Shown: in pieces, positions 27,819 to 36,743 of the stretch | How the letters are laid out: every line of letters starts with the position of its first letter | Numbering within the stretch: position 1 is the first letter of the stretch | DNA from: Planctomycetota bacterium | GTDB lineage: Bacteria; Planctomycetota; B15-G4; SIAN01 | Assembly (NCBI GenBank): GCA_016795285.1 | Contig: JAEUIC010000028.1 | Span: forward strand, 1 to 64,000 | DNA: 64,000 bases | Direction of reading: 5' to 3' | Position numbers and translations under genes: made by a program | Notes under the pieces: generated by a model | Databases searched by the model: none | What the model saw: the letters and a program-made list of their open reading frames with translations, nothing else | Told to the model about the DNA's origin: nothing

Positions 27819-29552
27819 ATGCTCTCGAAACCTCAGCTCGACGCTTATGACCTGTCGCGCTCTGTCGCCGGCAAGTCGCTCCGCTCGGCGTGCTATGCGC
27901 CGTACGTCTCGCTCTACTTCAACACGCTCGGCGAGGTGATCGCGTGCTGCAAGAACGAGTCGTTCGTGCTCGGCAACGTCGCCGCTGACGGCCTCGACCA
28001 GATCTGGAACGGCGGCCGGATCGAGCAGCTGCGCAAGGCGCTCGCGCGCTACGACTTCGGCGCGGGATGCGGCCAGTGCGAGTGGCAGATCCACTCCGGC
28101 AACTTCGGCGGGGTCTACACGCGCATCTTCGAGGAGTTCGCCGTCGATTCGCCGGCGCCGAAGTGGCCCGCGATGATGGAGTTCACGCTCAGCAACACCT
28201 GCAACTTCGAATGCGTCATGTGCTACGGCGAGCTCTCCTCCTCGATCCGCGGCCATCGCGAAGGACTGCCGCCGCTGCCGCGCGTGTACGACGACCGCTT
28301 CTTCGCCGACCTCGGCAAGTACCTGCCTCACCTGAGGAGGGCCAAGTTCTTCGGCGGCGAGCCCTTCCTCGCCCAGGAGAACTTCCGGGTCTTCGAGATG
28401 ATGATCGCGCTCGGCTTGCAGACCCAGTGCCACGTCACGACCAACGGATCGATCTGGAACGATCGCGTCCTGCGCGTCCTCGACCACCTTCCGACGTCGA
28501 TCTCGATCTCGCTCGACGGCGCGACCGCGGCCACGTTCGAGTCGATCCGCGTCAACGGCAAGTTCGACCAGGTCATGCGGAATGCGCGGCGCTTCCGCGA
28601 GCATTGCCGGCAACGCGGCACGAGCTTCTCGATCACCTGCTGCCTGATGCGCCAGAACTGGCGGGAGTTCGGCCAGATGCTCCTGATCGCGGAGGAGCTC
28701 GAGTGCGATGCCTGGGTGAACACCGTGATCAACCCGAGCTCCTGCAGCCTCTACACGCTGCCGGCGACGGAGGCGCTCGCGATCGCCGATCTCATGGAGA
28801 CGGATCTCGCGCAGCTCGCGCCGCAGCTGAAGAGGAACCTCTCCATCTACGCCAGCGAGATCGCGAACCTGCGCGCCCATGCGAAGGGGAGCCTCGCCGG
28901 CGAGGTCGAGCAACTGAAGGAGGATCGGAAGGAGGAGCGCCGTTCCGTCGAGGGCGCTGGCGCCGATCACGTGAGCCCCGCGTGGGAACTCGCCGGTGCC
29001 GGCAAGTTCGAGGAGGCGCTGGCCGAGGTGCAGAAGACCTCCGAGAACAACCCGCGCTACTGGTACTCGCTCGCGCTGCGCGCCCACCTCTACCGGCGCA
29101 TGGGGCAGATCGAGAAGTGCGAGGCGCAGATCGCCGAGTGCATCGCGCTCACGCCACGCCGCGCCGAGCCCTACGCCGAGCGGGCTTGGCTGCGCCTGAG
29201 CCAACAGCGCATCGCGGAGGGGATCGCCGATGCCGAGCGCTCGCTCGAGCTGGCGAGCGCGGCCGACGACTCGCAGGCCGCCGCGCTCCATGTCCTCGGC
29301 GCGTTGCTGTCGGCGAGCGGCGAGAGCGCTCGCGCTCTCGAGGTGTTCGCGCGGGTGAAGACGCTGCGGCCCGGCAACCCGTTCATCCGCGTCGGCTACG
29401 GCTGGGCGCAGCTGAAGGCGGGGCGCCCCGACCTCGCGCTCGACGAAGCGGAGTCTGCGCTCGGGCTCTCGGCCGGCATCCCCGATGCGATCGAGTTGCG
29501 TCGCGTCGTCCTCGGCTCGCGACACTCGCTCGAGACCGAGGCCGCAGGATGA
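27819..29552 (+). CDS. Radical SAM protein with an N-terminal cysteine domain and C-terminal TPRs
   Basis: A 577-residue protein. The radical SAM core has C128, C132 and C135 in NTCNFECVMCYGE, binding the 4Fe-4S cluster, plus FFGGEPFLA and the SAM-binding later strands ISISLDGATAATF. Before the core, residues 20-90 carry C25, C43, C44, C84 and C87 in a SPASM-like arrangement (YVSLYFNTLGEVIACC, LGNV, IWNGGRI), a domain usually located after the core. The final 180 residues form TPR repeats. Peptide or protein modification is the family theme; the substrate is unknown. The ATG follows no good Shine-Dalgarno. It is divergent from the sulfatase-fold gene. Confidence 0.85.
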   Translation: MLSKPQLDAYDLSRSVAGKSLRSACYAPYVSLYFNTLGEVIACCKNESFVLGNVAADGLDQIWNGGRIEQLRKALARYDFGAGCGQCEWQIHSGNFGGVYTRIFEEFAVDSPAPKWPAMMEFTLSNTCNFECVMCYGELSSSIRGHREGLPPLPRVYDDRFFADLGKYLPHLRRAKFFGGEPFLAQENFRVFEMMIALGLQTQCHVTTNGSIWNDRVLRVLDHLPTSISISLDGATAATFESIRVNGKFDQVMRNARRFREHCRQRGTSFSITCCLMRQNWREFGQMLLIAEELECDAWVNTVINPSSCSLYTLPATEALAIADLMETDLAQLAPQLKRNLSIYASEIANLRAHAKGSLAGEVEQLKEDRKEERRSVEGAGADHVSPAWELAGAGKFEEALAEVQKTSENNPRYWYSLALRAHLYRRMGQIEKCEAQIAECIALTPRRAEPYAERAWLRLSQQRIAEGIADAERSLELASAADDSQAAALHVLGALLSASGESARALEVFARVKTLRPGNPFIRVGYGWAQLKAGRPDLALDEAESALGLSAGIPDAIELRRVVLGSRHSLETEAAG

Positions 29553-29639
29553 TCGCCCGTCCGGGGCGGAAGTTCGTCGCCGTCGCCGGGGTCGGCTGAC
29601 GGAGCAGGAATCGTCCGGGTCGCCCGCCGCGTCGACGCT

Positions 29640-29657
29640 CGAGGAGCTCGCTCCTCG
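29640..29657 (+). terminator. Short hairpin after the radical SAM gene
   Basis: Stem CGAGGAG/CTCCTCG with loop CTCG, 88 bases beyond the stop. A second small hairpin (CGGGGT/ACCCCG) lies at 29682-29698. Neither has a U-tract. Confidence 0.3.
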
Positions 29658-29737
29658 CCGGCAGCCACCCGACCCGAGCCTCGGGGTCTCCAACCCCGTG
29701 CTCGTGGCGCATCGCCGCAGGTTTGCGAGCGGCCGCG

Positions 29738-29743
29738 TATCGT
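29738..29743 (+). promoter_or_regulatory. Possible -10 box (TATCGT) of the DUF1801 gene
   Basis: TATCGT ends seven bases before the ATG at 29751 with no Shine-Dalgarno, the same box and spacing as before the pyruvate-kinase-like gene at 58498. Confidence 0.4.
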
Positions 29744-29750
29744 CCGGCGA

Positions 29751-30227
29751 ATGCAGCCGGTGCTCCACTGGCGGGGAGGACGAACCTTGCCGCGCAAACG
29801 AAACGCGACGCAGCGACCTGCCGCCCCGAAGCGGCTCTCGGGGGGCAACCCGCAGATCGCCAAGGGCGACGGCGACGCCCCCGTGCAGGCCTTCATCGCC
29901 GCGATGCCGAGCTGGCAGCGAGCGGTCGGCCGCCGCCTCGACGCCCTGATCGCGCGCACCGTTCCCGAGGTTCAGAAAGCCGTGCGCTGGAACACGCCGT
30001 TCTACGGCATCGAGGGGCGCGGCTGGTTCCTCGCGTTCCATTGCTTCGCCAAGTACGTGAAGGTCGCCTTCCTGCGCGGCGAGTCGCTCGAGCCGCTGCC
30101 GCCGATCGCCTCGAAGAGCCCCGGCACGCGCTACCTCCACCTGCACGAAGCGGAGGCGCTCGACGAGGCGCTGCTCGCCGACTGGATCCGGCAAGCGGCC
30201 GCGCTTCCAGGGGAACCCGTCTTCTAG
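29751..30227 (+). CDS. DUF1801 domain protein
   Basis: A 158-residue cytoplasmic protein of the DUF1801 (YdhG-like) fold. The domain covers about residues 40-155: VQAFIAAMPSWQRAVGRRLDALI, VPEVQKAVRWNTPFYGIEG, FLAFHCFAKYVKVAFLRG. Members are small proteins of unknown biochemical role; one branch has been linked to iron binding, but no such site is visible here. The first 35 residues are basic and not part of the domain, so a start further inside, such as TTG at 29787, is possible. The TATCGT box just upstream of the ATG supports 29751. Confidence 0.75.
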   Translation: MQPVLHWRGGRTLPRKRNATQRPAAPKRLSGGNPQIAKGDGDAPVQAFIAAMPSWQRAVGRRLDALIARTVPEVQKAVRWNTPFYGIEGRGWFLAFHCFAKYVKVAFLRGESLEPLPPIASKSPGTRYLHLHEAEALDEALLADWIRQAAALPGEPVF

Positions 30228-30340
30228 TCCTCGCCACGCCGCCGTGCCGTGCGCGCCGATCGCGGCTGGGCGGGGCGCGTGCGACGCAGTAGAACGGCGC
30301 CACGTTCGCACCGCGCCGCGCCGACCCAGCGGAGTTCCCG

Positions 30341-32656
30341 ATGCCCTCCGTCCACTGCTCGCCCCTCGTCCGCTGGGTCCGGCTCGCGACCCTCGGCAGC
30401 TTCGTCGCGCTGGCGGCGGCGACCGACGCGCTCGCGCAGGGCGACCGCGTCCACCTGCTGTCGCGCATGAACGGCTACGACGGCGGCGGCAGCAGCGGCT
30501 TCGACTACAACGACGTGCTGGGCTATCGCGCCGCCGACGGCCGCGAGGTCGCGCTGCTCGGCACCTGGAACGGCACGTCGTTCATCGAGACGACCGACCC
30601 GTTCCACCCGGTCGAGCTCGCCTTCATCCCGCACTCCGGTTCGCTCTGGAGCGACATGTCGGTCTGGCAGGACTACGTCTACGTGGTGACCGACCTGTCG
30701 GCGGGCGGCGGGCTGCAGGTGATCGACGTCTCCGACCTCGCGAACATCCACGTGGTCGGCAGCTACCTCGGCTTCAACACGGCGCACAGCCTCTTCGTCG
30801 ACCCGACGCGCGGCCACCTCTACTGCTGCGGCACCGACGTCGGGATGGTCGTCCTCGATCTGGCCAATCCGGCGGTGCCGACGCTGCTCGCCACCTACAC
30901 CGACCAGTACGTGCACGAGGTGACGGCGCAGAACGGCCTCGCGCACCTCTCCGAGATCTACGCGGGCACCTTGCGGCTCGCCGACGTCGGCGCGCTGCCG
31001 ACCTTCACGACGCTCGACAGCCTGACGACCCCGGCCGCCTTCACCCACAGCAGCACGGTCGACGAAGCTGATCGGCTGGTCGGGGTGACCGACGAGGTCC
31101 GCGGCGCCAAGTTCGTCCTCTACGACATCAGCGATCGCGCCAACGTCGTGCAGCGCAGCACCTTCATCGAGAACCCCGCCGGGATCCTCCACAACGTCCT
31201 GCTCGCCGACGACCTCGTGCAGCTCTCGGCCTACGCCGAGGGGTACGTGGCGCTCGACGTCTCCGATCCCGACCGGCCGCTGCGGATCGGCTCCTACGAC
31301 ACGTGGGCCGGCAGCTCGGGCAACTACAACGGTGCGTGGGGCGTCTGGCAGCAGCCGTCGGGGACGATCTACGTCAGCAACATCGAGGATGGGCTCTTCG
31401 TCCTCTCGCGCGCGACGCGCATCCTCCACGCGCCGCTGCCCGACACGCTCGATGCGAGCGGCCCCTACGCCGTGGTCGCCACGCTCGTCCCCTCGTCGGC
31501 GGGCGGCGGCGTCACCAGCGCGCTGCTCGACTACTCGAGCGACGGCGGCGCGACCTTCACCACCGTCGCCCTGGCGCCCACCGGCGCTCCGAACGAGTGG
31601 TCGGCGCCGATCCCGGGCCAGCCGCGCGGCACGACGCTCCTCTACGCGCTGCGGGCGACCGATTCGCTCGGGACGAGCCGCGACCCGGTGGTCGCCGACG
31701 CGCACCACGTCTTCAGCGTGGGCGAGCGCACGACGCTCTTCGCCGAGTCGTTCGACGGCGCGACCGACGCCGGCTGGACGCACGGCGCGATCAGCGGCGC
31801 CGATGACTGGCAGCGCGGCGTGCCGGCCCGCCGCGAGCAGGATCCCTACCGCACGCCCTCGGGAAGCTCCTGCTTCGGCAACGACCTCGGCAGCGGTTCC
31901 GACGGCCTGCACGCGGACGGCAGCGACAACTGGCTCGAGTCGCCGCCGATCGACCTCACCGGTCGCCACGGCGTGCGGCTCCGCTTCGCGCGCTGGCTGC
32001 GCGTCGATGACGCGGCCCGCGACGTCGCGCGCGTGGTGGTGAACGGCGTCGAGCTCTGGCGCAATCCGACCGGCGGCGGCCTGCAGCCGACGCTCGACGT
32101 CGAGTGGGGGACGCTCGACCTCGACCTCTCGGCGGTCGCCGACGGCCAGCCGGTCACGCGCGTCCGCTTCGAGCTGAAGAGCGACGCCAGCGGCTCGCAC
32201 GGCGGCTGGAACATCGACGACGTCGAGCTCTACTCGGTCTCGACCTGCCGCGACTCGGAGAGCTACGGCAGCGGCGCCCCGGGCAGCGGCGGCTTCGTGC
32301 CGACCCTTTCGACCAGCGGCGATCCACTGATCGGCGGGCCGCCGTTCGCGCTCGACGGCGCCGACTTGCTCGGCGGCGGGAGCGGCGTGGTGCTGGTCGG
32401 CTTCGGCCGCGCGCAGCTTCCGCTCAAGTCGATCGAGCTGCTGGTCGACCTGGCGCCGCCGGCGTTCCTGCTGCCGATCGTCGCGTCGGGCACGCCGGGC
32501 GTCGCCGGCGCCGGGACCTTCACGATCGCCGATTCGATGCCCGACGACCCAGCGTTGGTCGGGACCGAAGTCGACACGCAGGTGGTGATGTTCGATCCGG
32601 GAGCGCCTGGACGGCTGGCGGCCAGCGCTGGCCGCGCCTTCTGGATCTGCCGCTGA
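30341..32656 (+). CDS. Choice-of-anchor B family secreted beta-propeller protein
   Basis: A 771-residue exported protein with an N-terminal signal peptide (cleavage near DALAQG). Residues 40-370 are a LVIVD-like propeller of the choice-of-anchor B type, with GTWNGTSFIETTDP, LQVIDVSDLANIHVVG, LVVLD-like blades and VALDVSDPDRP. A middle beta domain is followed by an MAM/choice-of-anchor J-like segment (WQRGVPARREQDPYRTPSG, ending GGWNIDDVELYS). The last 130 residues are a beta domain ending in DSMPDDPALVGTEVDTQ. A similar tail order occurs in the S8 protease at 39014. GGAG precedes the ATG by about six bases. Confidence 0.82.
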   Translation: MPSVHCSPLVRWVRLATLGSFVALAAATDALAQGDRVHLLSRMNGYDGGGSSGFDYNDVLGYRAADGREVALLGTWNGTSFIETTDPFHPVELAFIPHSGSLWSDMSVWQDYVYVVTDLSAGGGLQVIDVSDLANIHVVGSYLGFNTAHSLFVDPTRGHLYCCGTDVGMVVLDLANPAVPTLLATYTDQYVHEVTAQNGLAHLSEIYAGTLRLADVGALPTFTTLDSLTTPAAFTHSSTVDEADRLVGVTDEVRGAKFVLYDISDRANVVQRSTFIENPAGILHNVLLADDLVQLSAYAEGYVALDVSDPDRPLRIGSYDTWAGSSGNYNGAWGVWQQPSGTIYVSNIEDGLFVLSRATRILHAPLPDTLDASGPYAVVATLVPSSAGGGVTSALLDYSSDGGATFTTVALAPTGAPNEWSAPIPGQPRGTTLLYALRATDSLGTSRDPVVADAHHVFSVGERTTLFAESFDGATDAGWTHGAISGADDWQRGVPARREQDPYRTPSGSSCFGNDLGSGSDGLHADGSDNWLESPPIDLTGRHGVRLRFARWLRVDDAARDVARVVVNGVELWRNPTGGGLQPTLDVEWGTLDLDLSAVADGQPVTRVRFELKSDASGSHGGWNIDDVELYSVSTCRDSESYGSGAPGSGGFVPTLSTSGDPLIGGPPFALDGADLLGGGSGVVLVGFGRAQLPLKSIELLVDLAPPAFLLPIVASGTPGVAGAGTFTIADSMPDDPALVGTEVDTQVVMFDPGAPGRLAASAGRAFWICR

Positions 32657-32665
32657 CGGGCGACG

Positions 32666-34090
32666 TCACGGCGGCAGTTCGGGCGAGGGCGGCGGCGCGA
32701 GCAGCGCCGGATCGAGCGGCGCGCCGCTGAGCGACTCGAGGAACGCGCGCAGCGCCGCGAGCTGCTCCGGCGTGAAGCGCAGCGCCGTAAGCGTCCGCTC
32801 CGGCGAGTGGGTCGGCACGGCGCGCTCGAGCGTGTCGTAGTAGGCGAGCACCTCGTCGAGCGTGGCGAACTGTCCCTGGTGCATGTAGGGCGCCGTGCGC
32901 GCGACGTCGCGCAACGTCGGCGTCTTCATGTGGCCGAAGGAGTCGCTCATGCGCGGCAGGTAGCGCAGCTTCTCGGCTGCGGCCCCCTCGGGCGCGTCGG
33001 AGTGGCGGCCGGCGCCATTGAACGGATCGTCCTGCACGAGCGGGATGCCGCGCTGGCGGCCCGGGTCGCGGCGCGGGTCGCCGGTGCGGGTCGGGACGCG
33101 GTTGTCGTGGAACTCGCGGTCGGTGAAGTTCGGGCCGCTGTGGCAGCGCACGCAGCGCGCAGCGCCGACGAAGAGGCGCAACCCCTCGCGCTCGGCGGCC
33201 CCGAATCCGCTGGTCTCGCCGACGCGCCCCGCGCGCACGTCCGCGATGAAGCGGTCGAACGGCGAGTCGTCCGAGCGCAGGCGCCGCTCGTAGGCTGCGA
33301 GCGCCTTGCCGACGTTGGCGAAGAGGCGGTCGATCGCGAGGCGATCGTCGGGGGCCATGGCGTCGTAGGCCGCCTCGCCCGGCCGTCCGGCGGGCGGGAA
33401 GCGGCCGCGGTCGGCGAGGTCGGGGAGCGGCCCGAAGAGCGCCTCGTAGGCGCGCCGCAGCGCGGCGTCGTCGTGCAGCAGATGCGCGATCGCGAGGCGC
33501 GAACTCGCATGCTCGCGCGGCTCCTCGAGCGGGTGGAGCGCCTGCGCCCAGAGCGAATCGGCGCGGCCGTCCCAGAACCACCAGCGCTGCTGCGCGCTGT
33601 TCAAGAGCGTGGGCGTGTGGCGATCGAGCGGTCGCGCGGCGCCACCGCTCGCGGCTCCGGCGTCGCCGAGCGGCCGACCGTCGGTGAACGCGAGCTCGGG
33701 CCGATGGCAGGTCGCGCAGGAGATCGCGCCCGAGGCGGAGAGGCGGCCGTCGAAGAAGAGGAACTGCCCGAGGCGCGCCGCGCGCGGATCGTCGGCCACG
33801 CGGTTGGTCGGGTCGGGCGGTGGCGGCGGCAGCGGCGAGAGCTTCTGCGCGGCGCGCAGCTCCTCGGGCGTGAAGCCGTCGAGCGCGAGCGGCGCGGCGG
33901 TCGCCGTCCTCCCCGCATCCGTCGGCGCTGGAGCGGGCGCGCTCGTCGAGGTCGTAGTGGTCGCTGTGGTCGTCGGCGTCGCCGTGGTCGCCGTGGTCGC
34001 CGCTGCGCCGACGCCGACGTCGACGAGCGCCGACTCGCTGCGACACGTCGCGAGCAGCGCCGCGACGCACAGCGCGAGCGCGCGCTTCAT
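32666..34090 (-). CDS. Di-haem cytochrome c peroxidase/MauG-family protein
   Basis: A 474-residue exported protein with a short signal (a Cys at about residue 16 suggests a lipoprotein) and a Thr/Ala/Pro-rich linker to residue 70. Two haem-binding CxxCH motifs are present, CATCH in the N-terminal half and CVRCH in the second, in the CCP arrangement. Conserved regions include LGQFLFFDGRLSASG, RHTPTLLN, FWDGRADSL, FDRFI and KTPTLRDVARTAPYMHQG. It could reduce hydrogen peroxide with electrons from a cytochrome or oxidise a protein like MauG. Its ATG overlaps the stop of the YtkA-like gene (ATGA), so they are co-translated. Confidence 0.87.
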   Translation of the reverse strand: MKRALALCVAALLATCRSESALVDVGVGAAATTATTATPTTTATTTTSTSAPAPAPTDAGRTATAAPLALDGFTPEELRAAQKLSPLPPPPPDPTNRVADDPRAARLGQFLFFDGRLSASGAISCATCHRPELAFTDGRPLGDAGAASGGAARPLDRHTPTLLNSAQQRWWFWDGRADSLWAQALHPLEEPREHASSRLAIAHLLHDDAALRRAYEALFGPLPDLADRGRFPPAGRPGEAAYDAMAPDDRLAIDRLFANVGKALAAYERRLRSDDSPFDRFIADVRAGRVGETSGFGAAEREGLRLFVGAARCVRCHSGPNFTDREFHDNRVPTRTGDPRRDPGRQRGIPLVQDDPFNGAGRHSDAPEGAAAEKLRYLPRMSDSFGHMKTPTLRDVARTAPYMHQGQFATLDEVLAYYDTLERAVPTHSPERTLTALRFTPEQLAALRAFLESLSGAPLDPALLAPPPSPELPP

Positions 34091-34653
34091 TCGAGCGTCA
34101 GCCGGAACTCGGCGCGCTCCGCCTGCGCGCCCGCCGTCACGTCGACGAAGAGCTGCCAGAGTCCCTCCATGTGGAGCAGGAGCCCCTTCACGCGGTAGCG
34201 ACCCGGCTCGACCTCGCTGGTGCGCGGCTGGCGGCCCATGCCGTGCAGGTGGTCGGGCATCCACGCGGAGACTCGCACGTTGGCGCCGGCGAGCGGCCGC
34301 TCCTTCGCGGCATCCTCGAAGAGGAGCAGGTCGATCTCGAACGGCTCGTTCACCGGCACCGCGCCGTCGACCGCTCGCCAGCCGACGGTGAAGCGGCCGC
34401 TCGGAGTCGTGGTCCACGCGTAGTCGAGCGGCGCCGGCGCCGACGCCACGGGCGCGACAGGCGCCGCGGGCGCGACGGGCGCCACGGGCGCGACGGGCGC
34501 GACGGGCGCGACGGGCGCGACAGGCGCGACAGGCGGCTGCGCGGCACAACCGCCGCTCGCGACGGTCGTGAGCAGCGCGGTTGCCACGAGGCGCCCGCGC
34601 CACGCGCAGCGGCGACTCGCCGGCGCGCCCTTCCTGCGATTCAGCGACGTCAC
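34087..34653 (-). CDS. YtkA/FixH-like lipoprotein with a Val-Ala-Pro repeat linker
   Basis: A 188-residue exported protein. A lipoprotein signal ends at about C36 (VASGGC). Residues 40-72 are a repetitive VAP linker encoded by imperfect nine-base repeats. The C-terminal domain (SAWMPDHLHGMGRQP, later GRYRVKGLLLHMEGLWQLFVDV) is a YtkA-like/FixH-like beta sandwich; His and Met residues in PDHLHGM could bind copper or haem. It is coupled by ATGA overlap to the di-haem peroxidase gene, suggesting a shared periplasmic electron-transfer task. Confidence 0.75.
   Translation of the reverse strand: MTSLNRRKGAPASRRCAWRGRLVATALLTTVASGGCAAQPPVAPVAPVAPVAPVAPVAPVAPAAPVAPVASAPAPLDYAWTTTPSGRFTVGWRAVDGAVPVNEPFEIDLLLFEDAAKERPLAGANVRVSAWMPDHLHGMGRQPRTSEVEPGRYRVKGLLLHMEGLWQLFVDVTAGAQAERAEFRLTLE
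34445..34533. repeat. Tandem nine-base repeat encoding Val-Ala-Pro
   Basis: About ten imperfect copies of a GCGACGGGC unit lie in frame in the YtkA-like gene. Copy-number change would alter only linker length by three residues. Confidence 0.85.
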
Positions 34654-34860
34654 GATGTCGATCCTCGCACCACGGGAGCGCGCGGTTCACTCCGCGCCGA
34701 AGGCGAGGGATCGTAGCGGCGCCGCGCGGCCGGCTGCGGAGCGCCGCGGTCGGGAAGGGGTTGCCGACCGTGGCCGGCGGCCGCGCGATCTGGCCGCACC
34801 GCCGCGCGACCGTACGATGGCCGCCGCTTCGCCGTCACGGGCCGGACTCGGGAGGGATCG

Positions 34861-36714
34861 ATGCGCTGGAAGTCGGCCGCGCTCTTCGTCTTGGGCATCG
34901 CTGCGAGCGTGCGCTTCGCCTTCGCCGCGCTCGACGAAGCGTCGCTCGCCGAGGTCGCGCCCGCCGCCGCACCGCGCGCGCCCTTCCCGACTTCGCGCGT
35001 CGTCGCGCAGATCGACGCGGCGCTCGCCGCCGAGTGGGAGGCGCAAGGCCTCGTCCCGGCCGCGCCGGCGAGCGACGCGACCTGGCTGCGCCGCCTCTCG
35101 ATCGACCTGCTCGGCACGATCCCCGCCGCCGACGAAGTGATCGCCTTCCTCGCCGACCCGGCGCCCGACAAGCGCGATCGCACGATCGACGCCTACCTCG
35201 TCGATCGGCGCTGCGCCGAGAACCTCGCCGCGCTCTGGTCCCACCTGCTGCTCTCCGCGTCGGGCGTCAACGAAGCGAAGCTGACCCACTTCCTGCAGCG
35301 CTGGCTCGCCGACGCGCTGGCGAACGGCGCCCCGTTCGACGCGATCGTCCGCGACCTCACCTGCAGCAGCGGAACGGGCGACGACCCCGGCCCGATGGCG
35401 TTCCAGCTCGCCTACTACGACACGCTCGAGACGCTCGCGGGGGTGACCGCGCGCGCCTTCCTCGGCCTGCAGATCCAGTGCGCGCAGTGCCACGACCACC
35501 CGTTCGATCGCTGGAAGCGCGACGAGTTCAACCGCTTCGCCGGTTTCCTCCTCGACATGCACGGCGACCTGCGCGTGCCGGTCGGCAAGCGAGTCGCGAC
35601 CTGGACGTTGATCAATCGCGCGCCCGAGCGGGAGCTGCAGGCGAAGCTCAATCGGCTCGCGCGCGCGGTGAGCGGCGACGGCGCGATGGGGGGTGGCGCC
35701 GACGACGCGATGGCAGCGGCGCCGATGGCGTCCGACGCGCCGGCGCCGCCGCTCGACGCCGACCGCGTGGCGGCGATCGGCGAGGCGCTGCGCCTGCTGC
35801 GGCGCGGCGATCGGGCGGCCGTCGAGGCGGTGCTGCCGCGCCTGCCCGACGAGGCGCGCGAGCTGGTCGTCCGCTACCGCGATCAGAGCGAGCTGTTCGG
35901 CACGGCGGGCCACCTCGATGGCGCGGCCTACCAGCCGGTCGACGGCCAGTCGCGCCGCGCCGCGCTCGCCGCGTGGCTCACCGCCCCCGACAATCCGTGG
36001 TTCGCGCAAGCGCTGGTCAATCGCGCGTGGGGCCATCTCTTCGGGCGCGGCCTGATCGAGCCGGTCGACGACCTCACCGCCAGCAAGGACCGCGTGCTGC
36101 CGGAGCTGCTGCAGGCGCTCGGCGCCGAGTTCGCCGCCGGCGGCTTCGACCTGCGCGCGCTGTTCGGAGCGCTGGTGCGCACGCGCGCCTACGGGCTCGC
36201 GGCGACGACCACCGAATCGCCCGAGGCGGCGGTCGCGCAGGAGCGGCGCTTCGCCGCGCGGACGCTGCGCCCGCTGACGCCCGAGCAGCTCGCGCGCGCC
36301 CTCGAGCAGGCGGCGGCCGGCCAGCGGATCGACGGATCGCCGACCTCCCGCTCGCGCGAGCAGCAGCGGCTCCTCGCCGAACTCGTCGATCGCGTCACCG
36401 CCATCGATGCGAACGAGGAGCGCCGCGTCGGCGCCAGCATCCCGCAAGCGCTCTTCCTGATGAACGGCCGCTACTCGCACCGCAGCGGCGAACTGAAGAA
36501 GGGCGGCCGCCTCGAGCGCTTCCTCGACGCGAAGCGGTCGCCCGTCGAGCGGCTCCGCGACCTCTGGTGCGGCACGCTCGGCCGGCCGCCGAGCGAGGCG
36601 GAGGCGACGGCGCTCTTCGCCGCGCTCGCGCCGCGCCGCGATGACGCCACGCGCGCCTTCGACGACCTCTTCTGGGCGCTGCTCAACTCGGCCGAGTTCC
36701 AGACCCACCACTGA
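34861..36714 (+). CDS. DUF1549/DUF1553 cytochrome-like protein (planctomycete type)
   Basis: A 617-residue exported protein with a signal peptide (cleavage near VRFAFAAL). The DUF1549 domain has WLRRLSIDLLGTIP and a haem-type motif CAQCHDHPFDRWK; DUF1553 occupies the second half (AALAAWLTAPDNPWFAQALVNRAWGHLFGRGL, RRVGASIPQALFLMN, NSAEFQTHH). It is shorter than most family members (800-1000 residues) because it lacks an N-terminal PSD1/cytochrome domain. GGGAGGG precedes the ATG by about five bases. The function is unknown; the pair with the next DUF1501 gene is highly conserved in Planctomycetota and is thought to act outside the cytoplasmic membrane. Confidence 0.92.
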   Translation: MRWKSAALFVLGIAASVRFAFAALDEASLAEVAPAAAPRAPFPTSRVVAQIDAALAAEWEAQGLVPAAPASDATWLRRLSIDLLGTIPAADEVIAFLADPAPDKRDRTIDAYLVDRRCAENLAALWSHLLLSASGVNEAKLTHFLQRWLADALANGAPFDAIVRDLTCSSGTGDDPGPMAFQLAYYDTLETLAGVTARAFLGLQIQCAQCHDHPFDRWKRDEFNRFAGFLLDMHGDLRVPVGKRVATWTLINRAPERELQAKLNRLARAVSGDGAMGGGADDAMAAAPMASDAPAPPLDADRVAAIGEALRLLRRGDRAAVEAVLPRLPDEARELVVRYRDQSELFGTAGHLDGAAYQPVDGQSRRAALAAWLTAPDNPWFAQALVNRAWGHLFGRGLIEPVDDLTASKDRVLPELLQALGAEFAAGGFDLRALFGALVRTRAYGLAATTTESPEAAVAQERRFAARTLRPLTPEQLARALEQAAAGQRIDGSPTSRSREQQRLLAELVDRVTAIDANEERRVGASIPQALFLMNGRYSHRSGELKKGGRLERFLDAKRSPVERLRDLWCGTLGRPPSEAEATALFAALAPRRDDATRAFDDLFWALLNSAEFQTHH

Positions 36715-36743
36715 CGGACCGCGGCACCGGAGCGAGCGAGACG

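Noticed and set aside
26010..29552. Sulfatase plus anaerobic sulfatase-maturing enzyme
   Set aside because: The sulfatase-fold protein has Thr where formylglycine would form, and the radical SAM protein has a different domain order from maturases, so a maturation pair is not supported.
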